A stretch of 64,000 bases of DNA from Psychrobacter sp. 28M-43 (GCF_014770435.1 NZ_CP061739.1:2480001-2544000), one strand, 5' to 3'. Shown: positions 10,084 through 18,790, counted from the stretch's first letter. Program-made: numbers and translations. Notes: generated by a model not told the origin, from the letters alone.

Positions 10084-10359
10084 ATGAAAAAGTTACTATT
10101 TATTGTATTAGCATCTACTGTTGGCGTTAGCGCCTGCGCATCAAGCGGCACGTCAAATGGCGCAAGCGATCGCAATCATCAAAGACCTGCGATGTCCGCT
10201 GATATGAAACAAGCGATGGATGATTGTGCTCAACGAGCTGGCGTAAAAATGTCTAAAGAGAGTCGTCCAAGTAAAAGTGATATGAAAAAACTAGAAGCCT
10301 GTATGACGGCTAAAGGCTATAAAAAACCTGAAGGACATGGTCAAGGCCGTCCGCAATAA
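10084..10359 (+). CDS. Small putative lipoprotein with two conserved-looking cysteines
   Basis: 91 residues. The signal peptide MKKLLFIVLASTVGVSAC ends in a lipobox-like VSAC, with the lipidated Cys at residue 18. The mature part is short, charged and has two further cysteines (48 and 73) that could form a disulfide; the tail is rich in Gly, His and Pro. I do not recognise a family. AAGGA lies seven bases before the ATG, and an own terminator follows, so it is a real single-gene unit. Confidence 0.75.
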   Translation: MKKLLFIVLASTVGVSACASSGTSNGASDRNHQRPAMSADMKQAMDDCAQRAGVKMSKESRPSKSDMKKLEACMTAKGYKKPEGHGQGRPQ

Positions 10360-10386
10360 CTAATACTTTTTAGATGACTGATGATG

Positions 10387-10419
10387 AAAGGCTACTCTTT
10401 AGGGAGTGGCCTTTTTTTG
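10387..10419 (+). terminator. Terminator of the small lipoprotein gene
   Basis: AAAGGCTACTCT, loop TTAG, GGAGTGGCCTTT then more T: a stem with G-T pairs followed by a seven-T run. The arms resemble those of the uvrA terminator, which may reflect local duplication. Confidence 0.85.
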
Positions 10420-10503
10420 TTGGATTAGGTTTGGTTGATGTTGACATATAAAAACACTAAGCGAAAACTTGCCTAGGGTTTCATTTGATTAAGCATAAAA
10501 TAT

Positions 10504-11481
10504 TTAGTTGTTTGAGAGTAAGTCATAATTTTCTGAAAAATCTGGATGTATTTTATCGACCGTCTCAAAAAACTCTTCTTTTGTTTTAGACAGTTTCATA
10601 ATAGTAGTAACAGATGATACTAATTGCATTAGTTCTGGATGACCTTTGTCCGGAGTCAATACCTGATGTAATCTAGTGCCTTTATTACCTAGTTTTTTAG
10701 CTCTATTTTTTAGCTCTGGCAAAATTTCAGGCGCTAGTTTTTTGTATATAACTTTATTAGTCACATGTCCAAAAAATCCTGGACGCTTTACCTTCCCATT
10801 TTCAGGGGGATATGGCATGTCGTATAATCTAAACAATTCTTTATAATAGTCGTCAGGAAAAGTTTTAATCCAAGCTTGCAACTCATTATCTACGAACTTT
10901 TCGAATAGCTTAGCAAGTGCATCTTTTTTACGAGCTTCCTGATAGCCTGTAACTTCATCGACTAAACTAGTCATTCCTACTTGCGATAATGCTCTCACTA
11001 GTATTTCCGCTTTTTTAGCGGTGCCTATTTGAGACGGGTGCAATTTCTCCTCTTCTCTAGCTTTTAAATAAAGATCAGCAACTAGTGGAAGAATATTCGC
11101 ATCATAACCGCTTTGAATATTACCTTTTAAATCGACATACTCAATCTTCTTAATTACTTTCCTTAAGTCATCAGATACAAAGGGCTGAAGATTTTTAGCA
11201 TCCATAAAAGTAGGAATATTGACTAATCTTGCATTTCCTCTTCCGGGTCTATCAAGCGCATCAAAAACAGCGTTCTGTCTAATAACACGTACATCCCCTT
11301 CAATTACTGCTACATCTAAACTATTATCTCCGATCTTTATCTCACCTTCATAACCTGCTTTAGGCAAGCTAGCTCTATGTTTTCTTGCTTCTACTCCTTT
11401 CATAGCACGAGCCTTACGCTCTGATGTTGTCATTTTTGAAGCCGTTGCTTTACCACTGTTTTCGCGTCCCATACTTTTCAA
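10504..11481 (-). CDS. P63C-domain protein (phage Mx8 p63-like), function unknown
   Basis: 325 residues. The C-terminal half matches the P63C pattern: WIKTFPDDYYKELFRLY (about 206-222), RPGFFGHVTNKVIYKKLAPEILPEL (about 238-262), then RLHQVLTPDKGHPELM and an end rich in acidic residues. The N-terminal part (GYDANILPLVADLYLKAR, ALSQVGMTSLVDEVTGYQ) matches full-length members too, so it is not a fragment. The family is named after a Myxococcus phage protein and has no established function. It is a lone gene with no phage structural genes nearby. It looks more AT-rich than its neighbours and its promoter carries paired palindromes. The first ATG is at 11481; MGREN at 11472 is an alternative. The RAYT locus lies behind it. 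Confidence 0.85.
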   Translation of the reverse strand: MKSMGRENSGKATASKMTTSERKARAMKGVEARKHRASLPKAGYEGEIKIGDNSLDVAVIEGDVRVIRQNAVFDALDRPGRGNARLVNIPTFMDAKNLQPFVSDDLRKVIKKIEYVDLKGNIQSGYDANILPLVADLYLKAREEEKLHPSQIGTAKKAEILVRALSQVGMTSLVDEVTGYQEARKKDALAKLFEKFVDNELQAWIKTFPDDYYKELFRLYDMPYPPENGKVKRPGFFGHVTNKVIYKKLAPEILPELKNRAKKLGNKGTRLHQVLTPDKGHPELMQLVSSVTTIMKLSKTKEEFFETVDKIHPDFSENYDLLSNN

Positions 11482-11511
11482 CTCCCTATTGGATAAAATT
11501 TAATTATATAT

Positions 11512-11528
11512 ACAAGTAAATTACTTGT
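11512..11528. promoter_or_regulatory. Perfect 17-bp palindrome upstream of the P63C gene
   Basis: ACAAGTAAATTACTTGT, two perfect eight-base half sites around a central base, located 31 bases before the P63C start codon. This is the size and symmetry of an operator for a dimeric regulator. No regulator gene is adjacent, so the binding protein is unknown. Confidence 0.55.
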
Positions 11529-11547
11529 AAAACTAAATTTTAAGTTA

Positions 11548-11576
11548 ATTACTTGTATGATTGTATTACAAGTGAT
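11548..11576. promoter_or_regulatory. Second palindrome with the same half sites
   Basis: ATTACTTGTA at 11548-11557 and TACAAGTGAT at 11567-11576 are inverted with one mismatch around a nine-base spacer. They reuse the TTACTTGT half site of the neighbouring palindrome, as expected for tandem operators. Confidence 0.5.
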
Positions 11577-11597
11577 TAATCGGCAAAAAGCCAGCTC

Positions 11598-11626
11598 GTA
11601 GATTAGCTTGACGAAGGAAACCCAAC
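11598..11626 (+). repeat. REP-like hairpin 1 (degenerate)
   Basis: Begins GTAG and ends GACGAAGGAAACCCAAC, sharing its right arm with the neighbouring REP at 11663, but the left arm has decayed. Confidence 0.5.
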
Positions 11627-11662
11627 AATCCAATATTAAGCTAAGTTAACATTGAATCTGTC

Positions 11663-11691
11663 GTAGGTTGGGTTAACGAAGGAAACCCAAC
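11663..11691 (+). repeat. REP-like hairpin 2
   Basis: GTAG, then GTTGGGTT paired with AACCCAAC around a short loop. The 5' GTAG tetranucleotide followed by a hairpin is the known layout of REPs mobilised by RAYT proteins. Confidence 0.75.
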
Positions 11692-11717
11692 TGTCTCGTA
11701 TTCATCAAAACCAATTC

Positions 11718-11747
11718 GTTGGGTCTCATCCTTCGACACCAACCTAC
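11718..11747 (-). repeat. REP-like hairpin 3 (inverted orientation)
   Basis: Read on the minus strand it begins GTAGGTTGG and ends GACCCAAC, so it is a third REP in the opposite direction from copies 2 and 4. Opposed REP pairs are typical BIME-like clusters. Confidence 0.65.
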
Positions 11748-11775
11748 AATTTAAACGTGGAATCACCTACAATCC

Positions 11776-11805
11776 GTAGGTTGGGTGGAGCTTGCGACAC
11801 CCAAC
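11776..11805 (+). repeat. REP hairpin 4, left partner of the perfect flanking inverted repeat
   Basis: GTAG, then GTTGGGTG and CACCCAAC around the loop GAGCTTGCGA. All 30 bases recur exactly, inverted, at 12366-12395 on the other side of the RAYT gene. Confidence 0.85.
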
Positions 11806-11849
11806 AAAATTAAGTAATATCAGTTATTAGTTATAATTTGTAGAATAGC

Positions 11850-12344
11850 ATGCAGTATCGAAGGCACTATCAAAAAGGAGCAACCTACTTTTTCACTATC
11901 AACCTAGCTGATAGGTCTAGCGATTTGCTAATCAAAGAAATTGCAACACTTAGACACTCCTTCAAACTTGTTAAACAAAAACACCCTTTCTACATTGATG
12001 CCATTGTTATCTTGCCAGACCATTTGCATATGTTATGTACTATGCCAAATAATGATGCAGACTTCTCTAAACGAATAAAACTCATTAAATATTACTTTTC
12101 TTATAACATTGCCAAAACAGAATCTATTTCGAGTAGTAGACTTAAAAAAAGCGAGCGTGGTATTTGGCAACGTCGATTTTGGGAGCATTGCATTCGCGAT
12201 GAATCAGACTATCGAGCACATATTGATTATATTCATATGAACCCTATTAAACATGGGTATGTTAAACAGGTTAAAGACTGGCCATATTCCTCATTCCATC
12301 GATTTGTGACGGATGGCTTGCTTCCTATTAATTGGAGCGGATGA
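11850..12344 (+). CDS. REP-associated tyrosine transposase (RAYT, Y1_Tnp family)
   Basis: 164 residues. The HUH-type metal motif is seen as LPDHLHML (His 58 and 60), and the downstream helix carries YRAHIDYIHMNPIKHGYV, containing the likely catalytic Tyr (121 or 127), then WPYSSFHRF. WQRRFWEHCIRDESD is also typical of the family. RAYTs are domesticated IS200/IS605 relatives that nick and move REP hairpins. The gene lies between REPs 1-4 and REP 5. Length and motifs are intact, so it may be active. The ATG at 11850 has only a weak ribosome binding site. Confidence 0.93.
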   Translation: MQYRRHYQKGATYFFTINLADRSSDLLIKEIATLRHSFKLVKQKHPFYIDAIVILPDHLHMLCTMPNNDADFSKRIKLIKYYFSYNIAKTESISSSRLKKSERGIWQRRFWEHCIRDESDYRAHIDYIHMNPIKHGYVKQVKDWPYSSFHRFVTDGLLPINWSG

Positions 12345-12365
12345 GGATATTTTTTTAAAGTAAAT

Positions 12366-12395
12366 GTTGGGTGTCGCAAGCTCCACCCAACCTAC
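12366..12395 (-). repeat. REP hairpin 5, right partner of the perfect flanking inverted repeat
   Basis: Exact reverse complement of the 30 bases at 11776-11805, starting 22 bases after the RAYT stop codon. The two copies bracket the RAYT gene as a 620-base unit. Confidence 0.85.
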
Positions 12396-12436
12396 AAATT
12401 AGACATTTTTCAGACTTAAGGTAATTAACGTTTAAC

Positions 12437-12718
12437 CTAAACAAACTCCTTCTCAACATTCATCAACCGTGCATCTACCGTACGTTCTAGCTTTTCCTCA
12501 ATTTGACTACATTGCGACTCAACCTCACGTTTAGACAGGCCAACGATCACAAACGTCCATTCGCTGGCATCATGCCGATCACGCTCGCCGCTCTCACAGA
12601 CCGCAACGCTTGGCGTATTGCCAAAGCGCGCATGCAAGCCGCCCATACGGTGGCGTTTCTCTTTTAGCGAACCACAACTGGGCAATGAAAACGTCAAAGT
12701 CAAAATAGCGATGTGCAT
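12437..12718 (-). CDS. DUF503-family protein (YlxP-like)
   Basis: 93 residues starting MHIAILTLTFSLPSCGSLKEKRHRMGGL. The first strand plus SLKEKR motif and the later SEWTFVIVGLSKREVESQ define the DUF503 family, a small alpha/beta protein whose role is unsettled (B. subtilis YlxP sits with infB-rbfA). I chose the ATG at 12718, which has a strong AAGGAG site; the frame runs further upstream without a comparable start. It is isolated here, at the far border of the RAYT/REP region and divergent from the exporter genes. Confidence 0.82.
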   Translation of the reverse strand: MHIAILTLTFSLPSCGSLKEKRHRMGGLHARFGNTPSVAVCESGERDRHDASEWTFVIVGLSKREVESQCSQIEEKLERTVDARLMNVEKEFV

Positions 12719-12851
12719 TTTATACTCCTTGCCAAAAATTTTTATAATAACAGCCAACATAATATTCGATAATGACTGATATTGTCTGCGCGTCAGCACC
12801 TATACCCTTTATAATAGTGTATCAATACCAACCAACCTGCGTATCTAACTC

Positions 12852-13640
12852 ATGACCTCTATCAGCTACGTAAAGCAGCAACGCATTACTCGACTATGTG
12901 TACGCTGCGGATTACTCCTTATGCAGTATGGCGCTGAGTCTGCTGTGGTGGTGGACTTGTCCAAACGCTTGGGGCTTGCCTTGGGGATGAATAGCGTCGA
13001 ATGTTCGCTGAACTTCAATGCTATTACCTTGACGACCATCTGTGACGAGCGCTGTATCACCACTACCAGAGACACCATCAATCAAAGCATCAATGTCAAT
13101 TTATTGGTACAAATCCAGCAAATCGTCAATAAAACCGAAGCCACTGTCGATCATAATGACTTGATTAACCGCACTACCCTCGCCTTTGATGAGTTGGATA
13201 AGACCGTATATCCAACATGGCTCGTAAGTATATTTGTTGGTGCGTCTTGTGCCGCATTTGCTTATCTGAATGGTGGTAGTTGGTCGATTACGGCGGTGAC
13301 ATTCATCGCGGGTATGGTAGCGATGTTTACTCGTATCTATCTCTCCAAGCACCACTTTAACCCTTTTATCACGGTCATTGTGACCGCTTTTATTGCCTCA
13401 CTAATTGGGGCAACGACCTATTATTTTGATATTGGTAATAACGCCGATATCGCTGTTGCCTCTAGTGTGTTGCTCCTGGTGCCTAGCTTTCCTTTGATTA
13501 ACTCTTTGTCCGATATTCTAAAAGGCTATGTCAATATTGGCGTTGGGCGTGCGGTCTTTACCTATATGCTCACCTTATCCGCGTGCGTCGGTATCGTGAT
13601 GGCATTGGTTTTACTGCGCATACAGCACTGGGGGTTTTAA
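12852..13640 (+). CDS. yjjP: YjjP-like subunit of a ThrE-type exporter (DUF1212)
   Basis: 262 residues. A cytoplasmic N-terminal domain (about 1-115; LCVRCGLLLMQYGAESAVVVDLSKRLGLALGM) is followed by about five membrane segments with the family motif LLLVPSFPLINSLSDILKGY. ThrE-family proteins export threonine and serine; the split two-gene form, YjjP plus YjjB, is reported to export succinate in E. coli. Length fits YjjP (256). The stop is one base before the next start, so the two subunits are translated together. The substrate here is not shown by sequence. Confidence 0.85.
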   Translation: MTSISYVKQQRITRLCVRCGLLLMQYGAESAVVVDLSKRLGLALGMNSVECSLNFNAITLTTICDERCITTTRDTINQSINVNLLVQIQQIVNKTEATVDHNDLINRTTLAFDELDKTVYPTWLVSIFVGASCAAFAYLNGGSWSITAVTFIAGMVAMFTRIYLSKHHFNPFITVIVTAFIASLIGATTYYFDIGNNADIAVASSVLLLVPSFPLINSLSDILKGYVNIGVGRAVFTYMLTLSACVGIVMALVLLRIQHWGF

Positions 13641-13641
13641 G

Positions 13642-14094
13642 ATGTGGTTTATTGAGACCGTCGTACTGTCTTGTATCATCACCCTTGGTTGGACGCTGAT
13701 GTTTAGCGTACCCAAACGCTATATCTTACCGTGTCTGCTGATGACCGCATTTGGCTTTGGGTTAAAGACAGCGCTTGTTTATCAACACATTCATATTGTA
13801 GTTGCTAGCTTTTTTGGCGCGATGCTTGCCAGCTTTTTGGGTGTGTATTTTTCTAAGAAATATACCCTACCGCCCAAGGCGCTTATCTCGCCTAGCGTCA
13901 TCTGTATGATGCCCGGTATCGCCGCTTATAAGGCGATGGTCAGTATGGTACAGATTGGTTACTTTGGCTTTTCAGATGAGTTATTTAGCCAAATGATGGT
14001 GTATTTGTTTGAAGCGCTGTTTGTCACCTCAGGATTGGTGCTTGGCTTGTCTATTCCAGGGCTGTTATTTTATAGACGTCGTCCTATTGTATAA
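13642..14094 (+). CDS. yjjB: YjjB-like subunit of a ThrE-type exporter
   Basis: 150 residues, almost entirely four to five membrane segments, matching the ThrE_2 half of the exporter. Motifs include FGFGLKTALVYQ and the conserved PSVICMMPGIAAYKAM near residue 90. It corresponds in size to E. coli YjjB (157). It immediately follows yjjP and almost certainly forms a complex with it. Confidence 0.85.
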   Translation: MWFIETVVLSCIITLGWTLMFSVPKRYILPCLLMTAFGFGLKTALVYQHIHIVVASFFGAMLASFLGVYFSKKYTLPPKALISPSVICMMPGIAAYKAMVSMVQIGYFGFSDELFSQMMVYLFEALFVTSGLVLGLSIPGLLFYRRRPIV

Positions 14095-14268
14095 ATGGGT
14101 TTGAGTGAATTTAAATATCTAAATGCTAGGCTTTTCTTAACCAAGCACCGTTTATAGTCAAGCGATTCAACATACGCTAACCATAAAAAACTTGTAAGAT
14201 GGATGATAAGACCCATTACAGTAGAGTCGGAAACAGCACCAATAACAATTTAATAAAGAGACCGTATT

Positions 14269-15633
14269 ATGACCAAACATTATGACTATATCTCTATTGG
14301 CGGCGGTAGCGGCGGCATCGCGTCACTCAACCGTGCAGCCAGCTATGGCAAAAAATGCGCCATTATCGAAGCCAACCAACTGGGCGGCACTTGTGTGAAT
14401 TTGGGCTGTGTTCCCAAAAAAGTAATGTGGTATGGCGCGCAAGTCGCTGAAGCTATCCATAAATATGCGCCAGACTATGGTTTTGATGTCGATGTTAAAG
14501 GTTTTGACTTCCAAAAGCTGGTACAGAGCCGTCAACAATATATTGAAAATATTCACCGCGCTTATGACAATAACTTGGCTAAAAACGGCGTAGAAGTGAT
14601 CAAAGGCTTTGCTAAGTTTGTTGATACCAATACCGTAGAAGTAAATGGCGAGCTGATTACCGCAGACCATATTTTGATTGCTACCGGCGGTCATCCTATT
14701 CAGCCAGATATCAAAGGCGCAGAATACGGCATCGACTCTGACGGCTTTTTTGCCTTGAATCATTTGCCAAAACGCGTGGCGATTGTAGGTGCTGGCTATA
14801 TCGCTGTCGAGATCGCAGGCGTGTTAAACAGTCTGGGTGCCGAGGTGCATTTGTATGTACGCAAACACTCGCCACTACGTACGTTTGACCATACTATCGT
14901 AGAGACTTTGCTGATAGAAATGGAACAAGCTGGCATCACATTACACACCAACACGGTGATCCGTGAAGTCAACAAAAATGACGATGACAGCCTCGATTTA
15001 ACCACTAACGATGGCGGTGAAGACTGTATCGATACTGTCGATTGCTTGATTTGGGCCATTGGTCGCGCGCCATCAACTGACGGTATCAACCTGCAAGTGA
15101 CAGGGGTCGAGACAACCGAGACGGGTAAAATCAAAGTTGATAAATTCCAAAACACCAACGTCGATGGTATTTATGCGGTTGGCGATATTATCGAAAACAG
15201 CGTAGATCTAACGCCCGTAGCGATTGCCGCTGGTCGCCGTTTATCTGAGCGTTTGTTTAACAACAAACCTAATGAGCACTTAGACTATACGTTGATACCG
15301 ACCGTGATTTTTACCCATCCAGCTATCGGTACGATTGGCCTGTCTGAAATCGACGCGGTAGAACGCTATGGCAAAGAAAACATCAAGTGTTATACCTCAA
15401 GCTTTACCGATATGTATAGCGCGGTCACTCAGCGTCGTCAAAAATGCACCATGAAGCTAGTATGCTTGGGCGATGATGAAAAAGTTATTGGCTTGCATGG
15501 CATTGGTTTTGGCGTTGATGAGATGATTCAGGGCTTTGCCGTCGCTATTAAAATGGGCGCGACTAAAGCTGACTTTGATAATACCGTTGCCATTCATCCA
15601 ACTGGCTCGGAAGAGTTTGTGACGATGCGTTAA
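14269..15633 (+). CDS. gor: Glutathione-disulfide reductase
   Basis: 454 residues. FAD-binding [13 protein letters not shown] at the N-terminus, the redox disulfide [13 protein letters not shown] (Cys 42 and 47), and the NAD(P) fold [19 protein letters not shown] followed by [11 protein letters not shown], whose arginines select NADPH. The second FAD motif is YAVGDI and the dimer interface end is [12 protein letters not shown] with the catalytic His. It regenerates GSH from GSSG in the cytoplasm. AAAGAGA precedes the ATG and a terminator follows, so it is a single-gene unit. Confidence 0.96.
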   Translation: MTKHYDYISIGGGSGGIASLNRAASYGKKCAIIEANQLGGTCVNLGCVPKKVMWYGAQVAEAIHKYAPDYGFDVDVKGFDFQKLVQSRQQYIENIHRAYDNNLAKNGVEVIKGFAKFVDTNTVEVNGELITADHILIATGGHPIQPDIKGAEYGIDSDGFFALNHLPKRVAIVGAGYIAVEIAGVLNSLGAEVHLYVRKHSPLRTFDHTIVETLLIEMEQAGITLHTNTVIREVNKNDDDSLDLTTNDGGEDCIDTVDCLIWAIGRAPSTDGINLQVTGVETTETGKIKVDKFQNTNVDGIYAVGDIIENSVDLTPVAIAAGRRLSERLFNNKPNEHLDYTLIPTVIFTHPAIGTIGLSEIDAVERYGKENIKCYTSSFTDMYSAVTQRRQKCTMKLVCLGDDEKVIGLHGIGFGVDEMIQGFAVAIKMGATKADFDNTVAIHPTGSEEFVTMR

Positions 15634-15671
15634 GCTTAATGGACAGTATTACTCTTATTCTTAGCTATTAT

Positions 15672-15706
15672 AAAAAAGGATGCCATTTGAGCGTCCTTTT
15701 TTATTG
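15672..15706 (+). terminator. Terminator of gor
   Basis: AAAAAAGGATGC, loop, GCGTCCTTTTTT then ATT: a short stem with flanking A and T runs about 40 bases after the gor stop codon. Confidence 0.8.
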
Positions 15707-15882
15707 TCAGTCATGACGCAAGCATATATTCTCGTATACCTAAAACGTCTTATAACTTTTATATCGCCCTGATAACTACTGTATTTTCCTAATCATTATT
15801 TGCATTGAAAAATTTAAAGCAAGGCATACTGACAGCGCAATCCCGATGCTGTTATGATGCGATTAATACTGACCGTTGAGAG

Positions 15883-16095
15883 ATGACTGTGTGGCAGGTG
15901 TACTTATTTATATTACCGATTGGGCTTGGCATCATGACCTTGGCAGCAAGCCTATTGTTTTTGTTCGCTTATCTAATGTCGGATGATAATGCCACGCGCT
16001 TGCCAGCATTTAACTGGTTCAAGCGCTTAATCATTGTGGCATTTGTGCTGCTGAGTATTGGTCTGTTTATGACCTTTGGTCATTTTTGGGGTTGA
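15883..16095 (+). CDS. Small two-segment membrane protein, unknown
   Basis: 70 residues with two hydrophobic segments (about 5-30 and 47-67) separated by a short loop containing DDNATRLPAFNWFKR. No family recognised. GAGAG directly before the ATG is a poor-to-moderate ribosome binding site. It is convergent with the acetyltransferase gene. Probably real, given its clean two-helix pattern. Confidence 0.6.
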   Translation: MTVWQVYLFILPIGLGIMTLAASLLFLFAYLMSDDNATRLPAFNWFKRLIIVAFVLLSIGLFMTFGHFWG

Positions 16096-16139
16096 GCGAG
16101 ATAGAATATTTTTTATTGTTTTTTACTAAGCCAACTTGG

Positions 16140-16763
16140 TTAGCTAACGATTTTTTCGAGTTCTAATAGCTCTAAATCATCACGCTTTGGCTCGCCATTA
16201 TTGCCATCATTTGGAAACGGCATTTTATTGCCATTGAACTGATAACCACGGCGCTGATAGTACGCTAAAAGCTCAGGACGATGACTTAAGATAGACATGG
16301 TCAGACGGCTAGGCTGATTCAGTGACTGTAAATGACGATCTGCAAAGGTCTCAGCCGCTTGTAAAATCACGTTGCCGACACCCTTCCCTTGTAACACAGG
16401 ATGTACCGCAAACATGCCGATATAGGCTTTTTTGTTCGAGTCAGCATCGGTTTTGATATCGACAGCGATACAGCCAATTATCTCACCTGTTTCTTCTCCA
16501 TCACGGTCGCCCGTTGTGGTTTTCGGATAGACAAAGTAATAGTGATTAAGGTCGTTGATAACAGCAGCGAGCTCCGCTGATGTAGTCCTGATACCACCGA
16601 TTAAGTCGGCCTCATTGGTCCAACCTGCTGTCTCGCGATAGCAGCAATTCAATAACTGCTCAAGTGCGCCAATATCATCTAATGTCGCTTCACGTAGAAA
16701 TACCGACTCTTTATTAAAGTGGTCTGTTTTTACATTGCTGTTATTTATATTATTTTCGCTCAT
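16140..16763 (-). CDS. GNAT-family N-acetyltransferase
   Basis: 207 residues from the ATG at 16763, which has AGGAAAAG at good distance; an upstream in-frame ATG at 16844 has no such site. The fold starts VFLREATLDDIGALEQLLN, and the acetyl-CoA motif is IGMFAVHPVLQGKGVGNVILQAAE with the Q/G-x-G-x-G signature. Typical motif B follows (SILSHRPELLAYYQRRGYQFNG). The substrate cannot be told; GNATs of this kind modify small molecules or protein N-termini. Confidence 0.85.
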   Translation of the reverse strand: MSENNINNSNVKTDHFNKESVFLREATLDDIGALEQLLNCCYRETAGWTNEADLIGGIRTTSAELAAVINDLNHYYFVYPKTTTGDRDGEETGEIIGCIAVDIKTDADSNKKAYIGMFAVHPVLQGKGVGNVILQAAETFADRHLQSLNQPSRLTMSILSHRPELLAYYQRRGYQFNGNKMPFPNDGNNGEPKRDDLELLELEKIVS

Positions 16764-17128
16764 ATTATAACTTTTCCTTTTCCGCCTATGTATAGTTACA
16801 TTCAAATGATTTCGATACAAGAAAAACGAATGCAAGTTATACATTAGTATACTTAACGAAGATGACGATGTAGCAGATTTATATGAATTTGACTATAAAA
16901 AAACTGGCTTAGATCACTAAGCCAGTCTAGGGTATGTCATTACTTAGATTGTGCAGCTTAAAATGAGAAAAATTGTAGATAAACGAGGAAAAAATTGCCG
17001 TTAATATGAACATATTTGCAAGATTTCTGACAATGTTTAGCAAAATTTAGCCATTTTAAGACCACTAAATGTATTTATGTGCTAATTGATGACATGCCCC
17101 AGATACTAATAATTATTGCTTGATAGTA
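16764..17128. other. Intergenic region between the GNAT gene and the Rieske-FAD gene
   Basis: 365 bases without a gene. It holds a terminator (16896-16926) and the upstream region of the GNAT gene. Nothing else recognisable. Confidence 0.5.
16896..16926 (-). terminator. Terminator for the Rieske-FAD reductase gene
   Basis: ACTGGCTTAG, loop ATCA, CTAAGCCAGT: a perfect ten-pair stem, followed on the minus strand by seven T. It lies about 200 bases after the stop codon. Confidence 0.85.
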
Positions 17129-18790
17129 CTAGCGCGATAATGCATGCGCTTGCTCAATAATGTCAAACCCTGCATTAAGCTGCGCGCGCGTCGGTGTATG
17201 ACCACGGCGTAATAGCTCAGAGAAGGCGACCAGCTCTTTATCACGTCCAAGCGTACTTGCTGCACTAGCCCGTGTATCCTCGCCTTCATCATCAAAATAG
17301 TATTCGATATAATCATGCGTATCTGGCGTACCAAGTAGGATATTGTGATCTGGTGTCTCGGCATGACCGCTATAGCGTAGGCTCTTGCCATATTGCATGG
17401 TCCAAAAGAAAGGAATACGCGCCTCTAATGAGTCAACACTGTCGTCATTTAGGATTGCAGCAGCTGTGACAATGCCATGCTGCAGCGCCACGCGCCAATG
17501 CTCGATACGCATGCGACCCATTTGGTTGCTAGCTTTAGCGATATCACCTAGCGCGTAGACGCCATCGCGCAGCTGTAGATGCGCATCGACTTGCACACCA
17601 TCTGGATCGTTGACTTCGCTCAATATCTCTGTACGTGGAGATACGCCAGTACCCAATATCACGATATCGGCGTCAATATGCTCACCATTCGCCAGCGTGA
17701 CACCGCCTACATTTGAGAAAGCCTGATTATTATTATCTCCATCCTTGTCCATTTGACGGTCAACCTTAGTAATTTCATTGACGGTTGCGTCAAACACAAA
17801 ATTGATGCCCTTCTCTTCATGCAATTTAATTAAGGCGTTACTCACCGTTTCAGAGACAATATTGCCCATCACACGGCTACCTTGCCCAATCACTGTAATA
17901 GAAGCTGTCGTACCAGCTTGTGCTAATGCCGAAGCGGTCTCCATACCGATAAAACCTGTACCAATGATTACCACGCGCTGATCATGACTGGCCGCTTTAA
18001 TTAATTTGGCATCACTCATGCTACGTAGCGTATATACGCCATCTATCTCAGCACCTGTAATAGGTGGTAAGTTTGGTTTAGCGCCAGTGGCGACGACCAA
18101 GAAGTCTGCAGTTTGTCGCTCGCTGTTGCCATCATTATCCTCTATGACGACGGTCGCTTCATTGGGTAGCACTTCGCTAACCGTTTGGTTGAGGCGTAAC
18201 TCAATATTGTTATTATCCGCCCAGTCAACACCGCCCAATAGCAGCTTATCCTCGTCCATCTTACCTGCCAAAAACGCTTTGGATAATAAAGGTCGGTTGT
18301 AAGGAGCCTTATCCTCTTTACTAATCAACGTAATCTTGCCGCCATAGCCACCCTGACGCAACTGGTCGGCCGTCATAAATCCTGCACCGCCACCACCAAC
18401 GATAATAGTATGGGTGTCAGTTAATTTGTCATTTTCGACCTGCCCCGTTACCTGCCCCGTTACCTGAGCTGAGGTATCGACTGTCAAATTATCACCATCA
18501 TGAGTCAGCTCATACTGGGTCAAACCTTTTGTCGCTATCGGCTCTAATAGGGTTCCATCACGACTATCAAAAGTTGCATGATGCCAAGGACAAACTACCC
18601 GATTGCCACAGCGTAATCCATTACCCAAATCCGCACCTGCATGTGGGCACTTACCATCGAATGCACGGAACTCATCGTCATCTCGAGTGATTAAAATGAT
18701 ACTATCGTCTTCTTGCTTATATGATTTCATGCCACCGCTTGGAATATCCGCTTTACTGATGGTGACTGTGTTGATCGTTGCGTCGGTCAT
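17129..18790 (-). CDS. Rieske-domain FAD-dependent oxidoreductase (AIF/ferredoxin-reductase type)
   Basis: 553 residues. Residues 1-105 are a Rieske [2Fe-2S] domain with CPHAGADL and CPWHHATF as the two Cys-x-His cluster motifs. A linker follows with the in-frame repeat VTGQVTGQV, then the pyridine-nucleotide oxidoreductase part: FAD motif IIVGGGGAGFMTA, NAD motif VIIGTGFIGMETASALA and YALGDIA. The reductase C-terminal domain is present (HWRVALQHGIVTAAAIL). This Rieske plus FAD layout matches AIFM3-like and bacterial ferredoxin reductases, which pass electrons from NAD(P)H. The partner is unknown; no dioxygenase or P450 genes are adjacent. Confidence 0.88.
   Translation of the reverse strand: MTDATINTVTISKADIPSGGMKSYKQEDDSIILITRDDDEFRAFDGKCPHAGADLGNGLRCGNRVVCPWHHATFDSRDGTLLEPIATKGLTQYELTHDGDNLTVDTSAQVTGQVTGQVENDKLTDTHTIIVGGGGAGFMTADQLRQGGYGGKITLISKEDKAPYNRPLLSKAFLAGKMDEDKLLLGGVDWADNNNIELRLNQTVSEVLPNEATVVIEDNDGNSERQTADFLVVATGAKPNLPPITGAEIDGVYTLRSMSDAKLIKAASHDQRVVIIGTGFIGMETASALAQAGTTASITVIGQGSRVMGNIVSETVSNALIKLHEEKGINFVFDATVNEITKVDRQMDKDGDNNNQAFSNVGGVTLANGEHIDADIVILGTGVSPRTEILSEVNDPDGVQVDAHLQLRDGVYALGDIAKASNQMGRMRIEHWRVALQHGIVTAAAILNDDSVDSLEARIPFFWTMQYGKSLRYSGHAETPDHNILLGTPDTHDYIEYYFDDEGEDTRASAASTLGRDKELVAFSELLRRGHTPTRAQLNAGFDIIEQAHALSR

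Noticed and set aside
10504..11481. Prophage
   Set aside because: Only one phage-type gene is present; no integrase, capsid, tail, lysis or attachment sites are visible.
12437..12799. Longer DUF503 protein starting at 12799
   Set aside because: The family start MHIAIL with AAGGAG lies at 12718; the upstream part looks non-coding.
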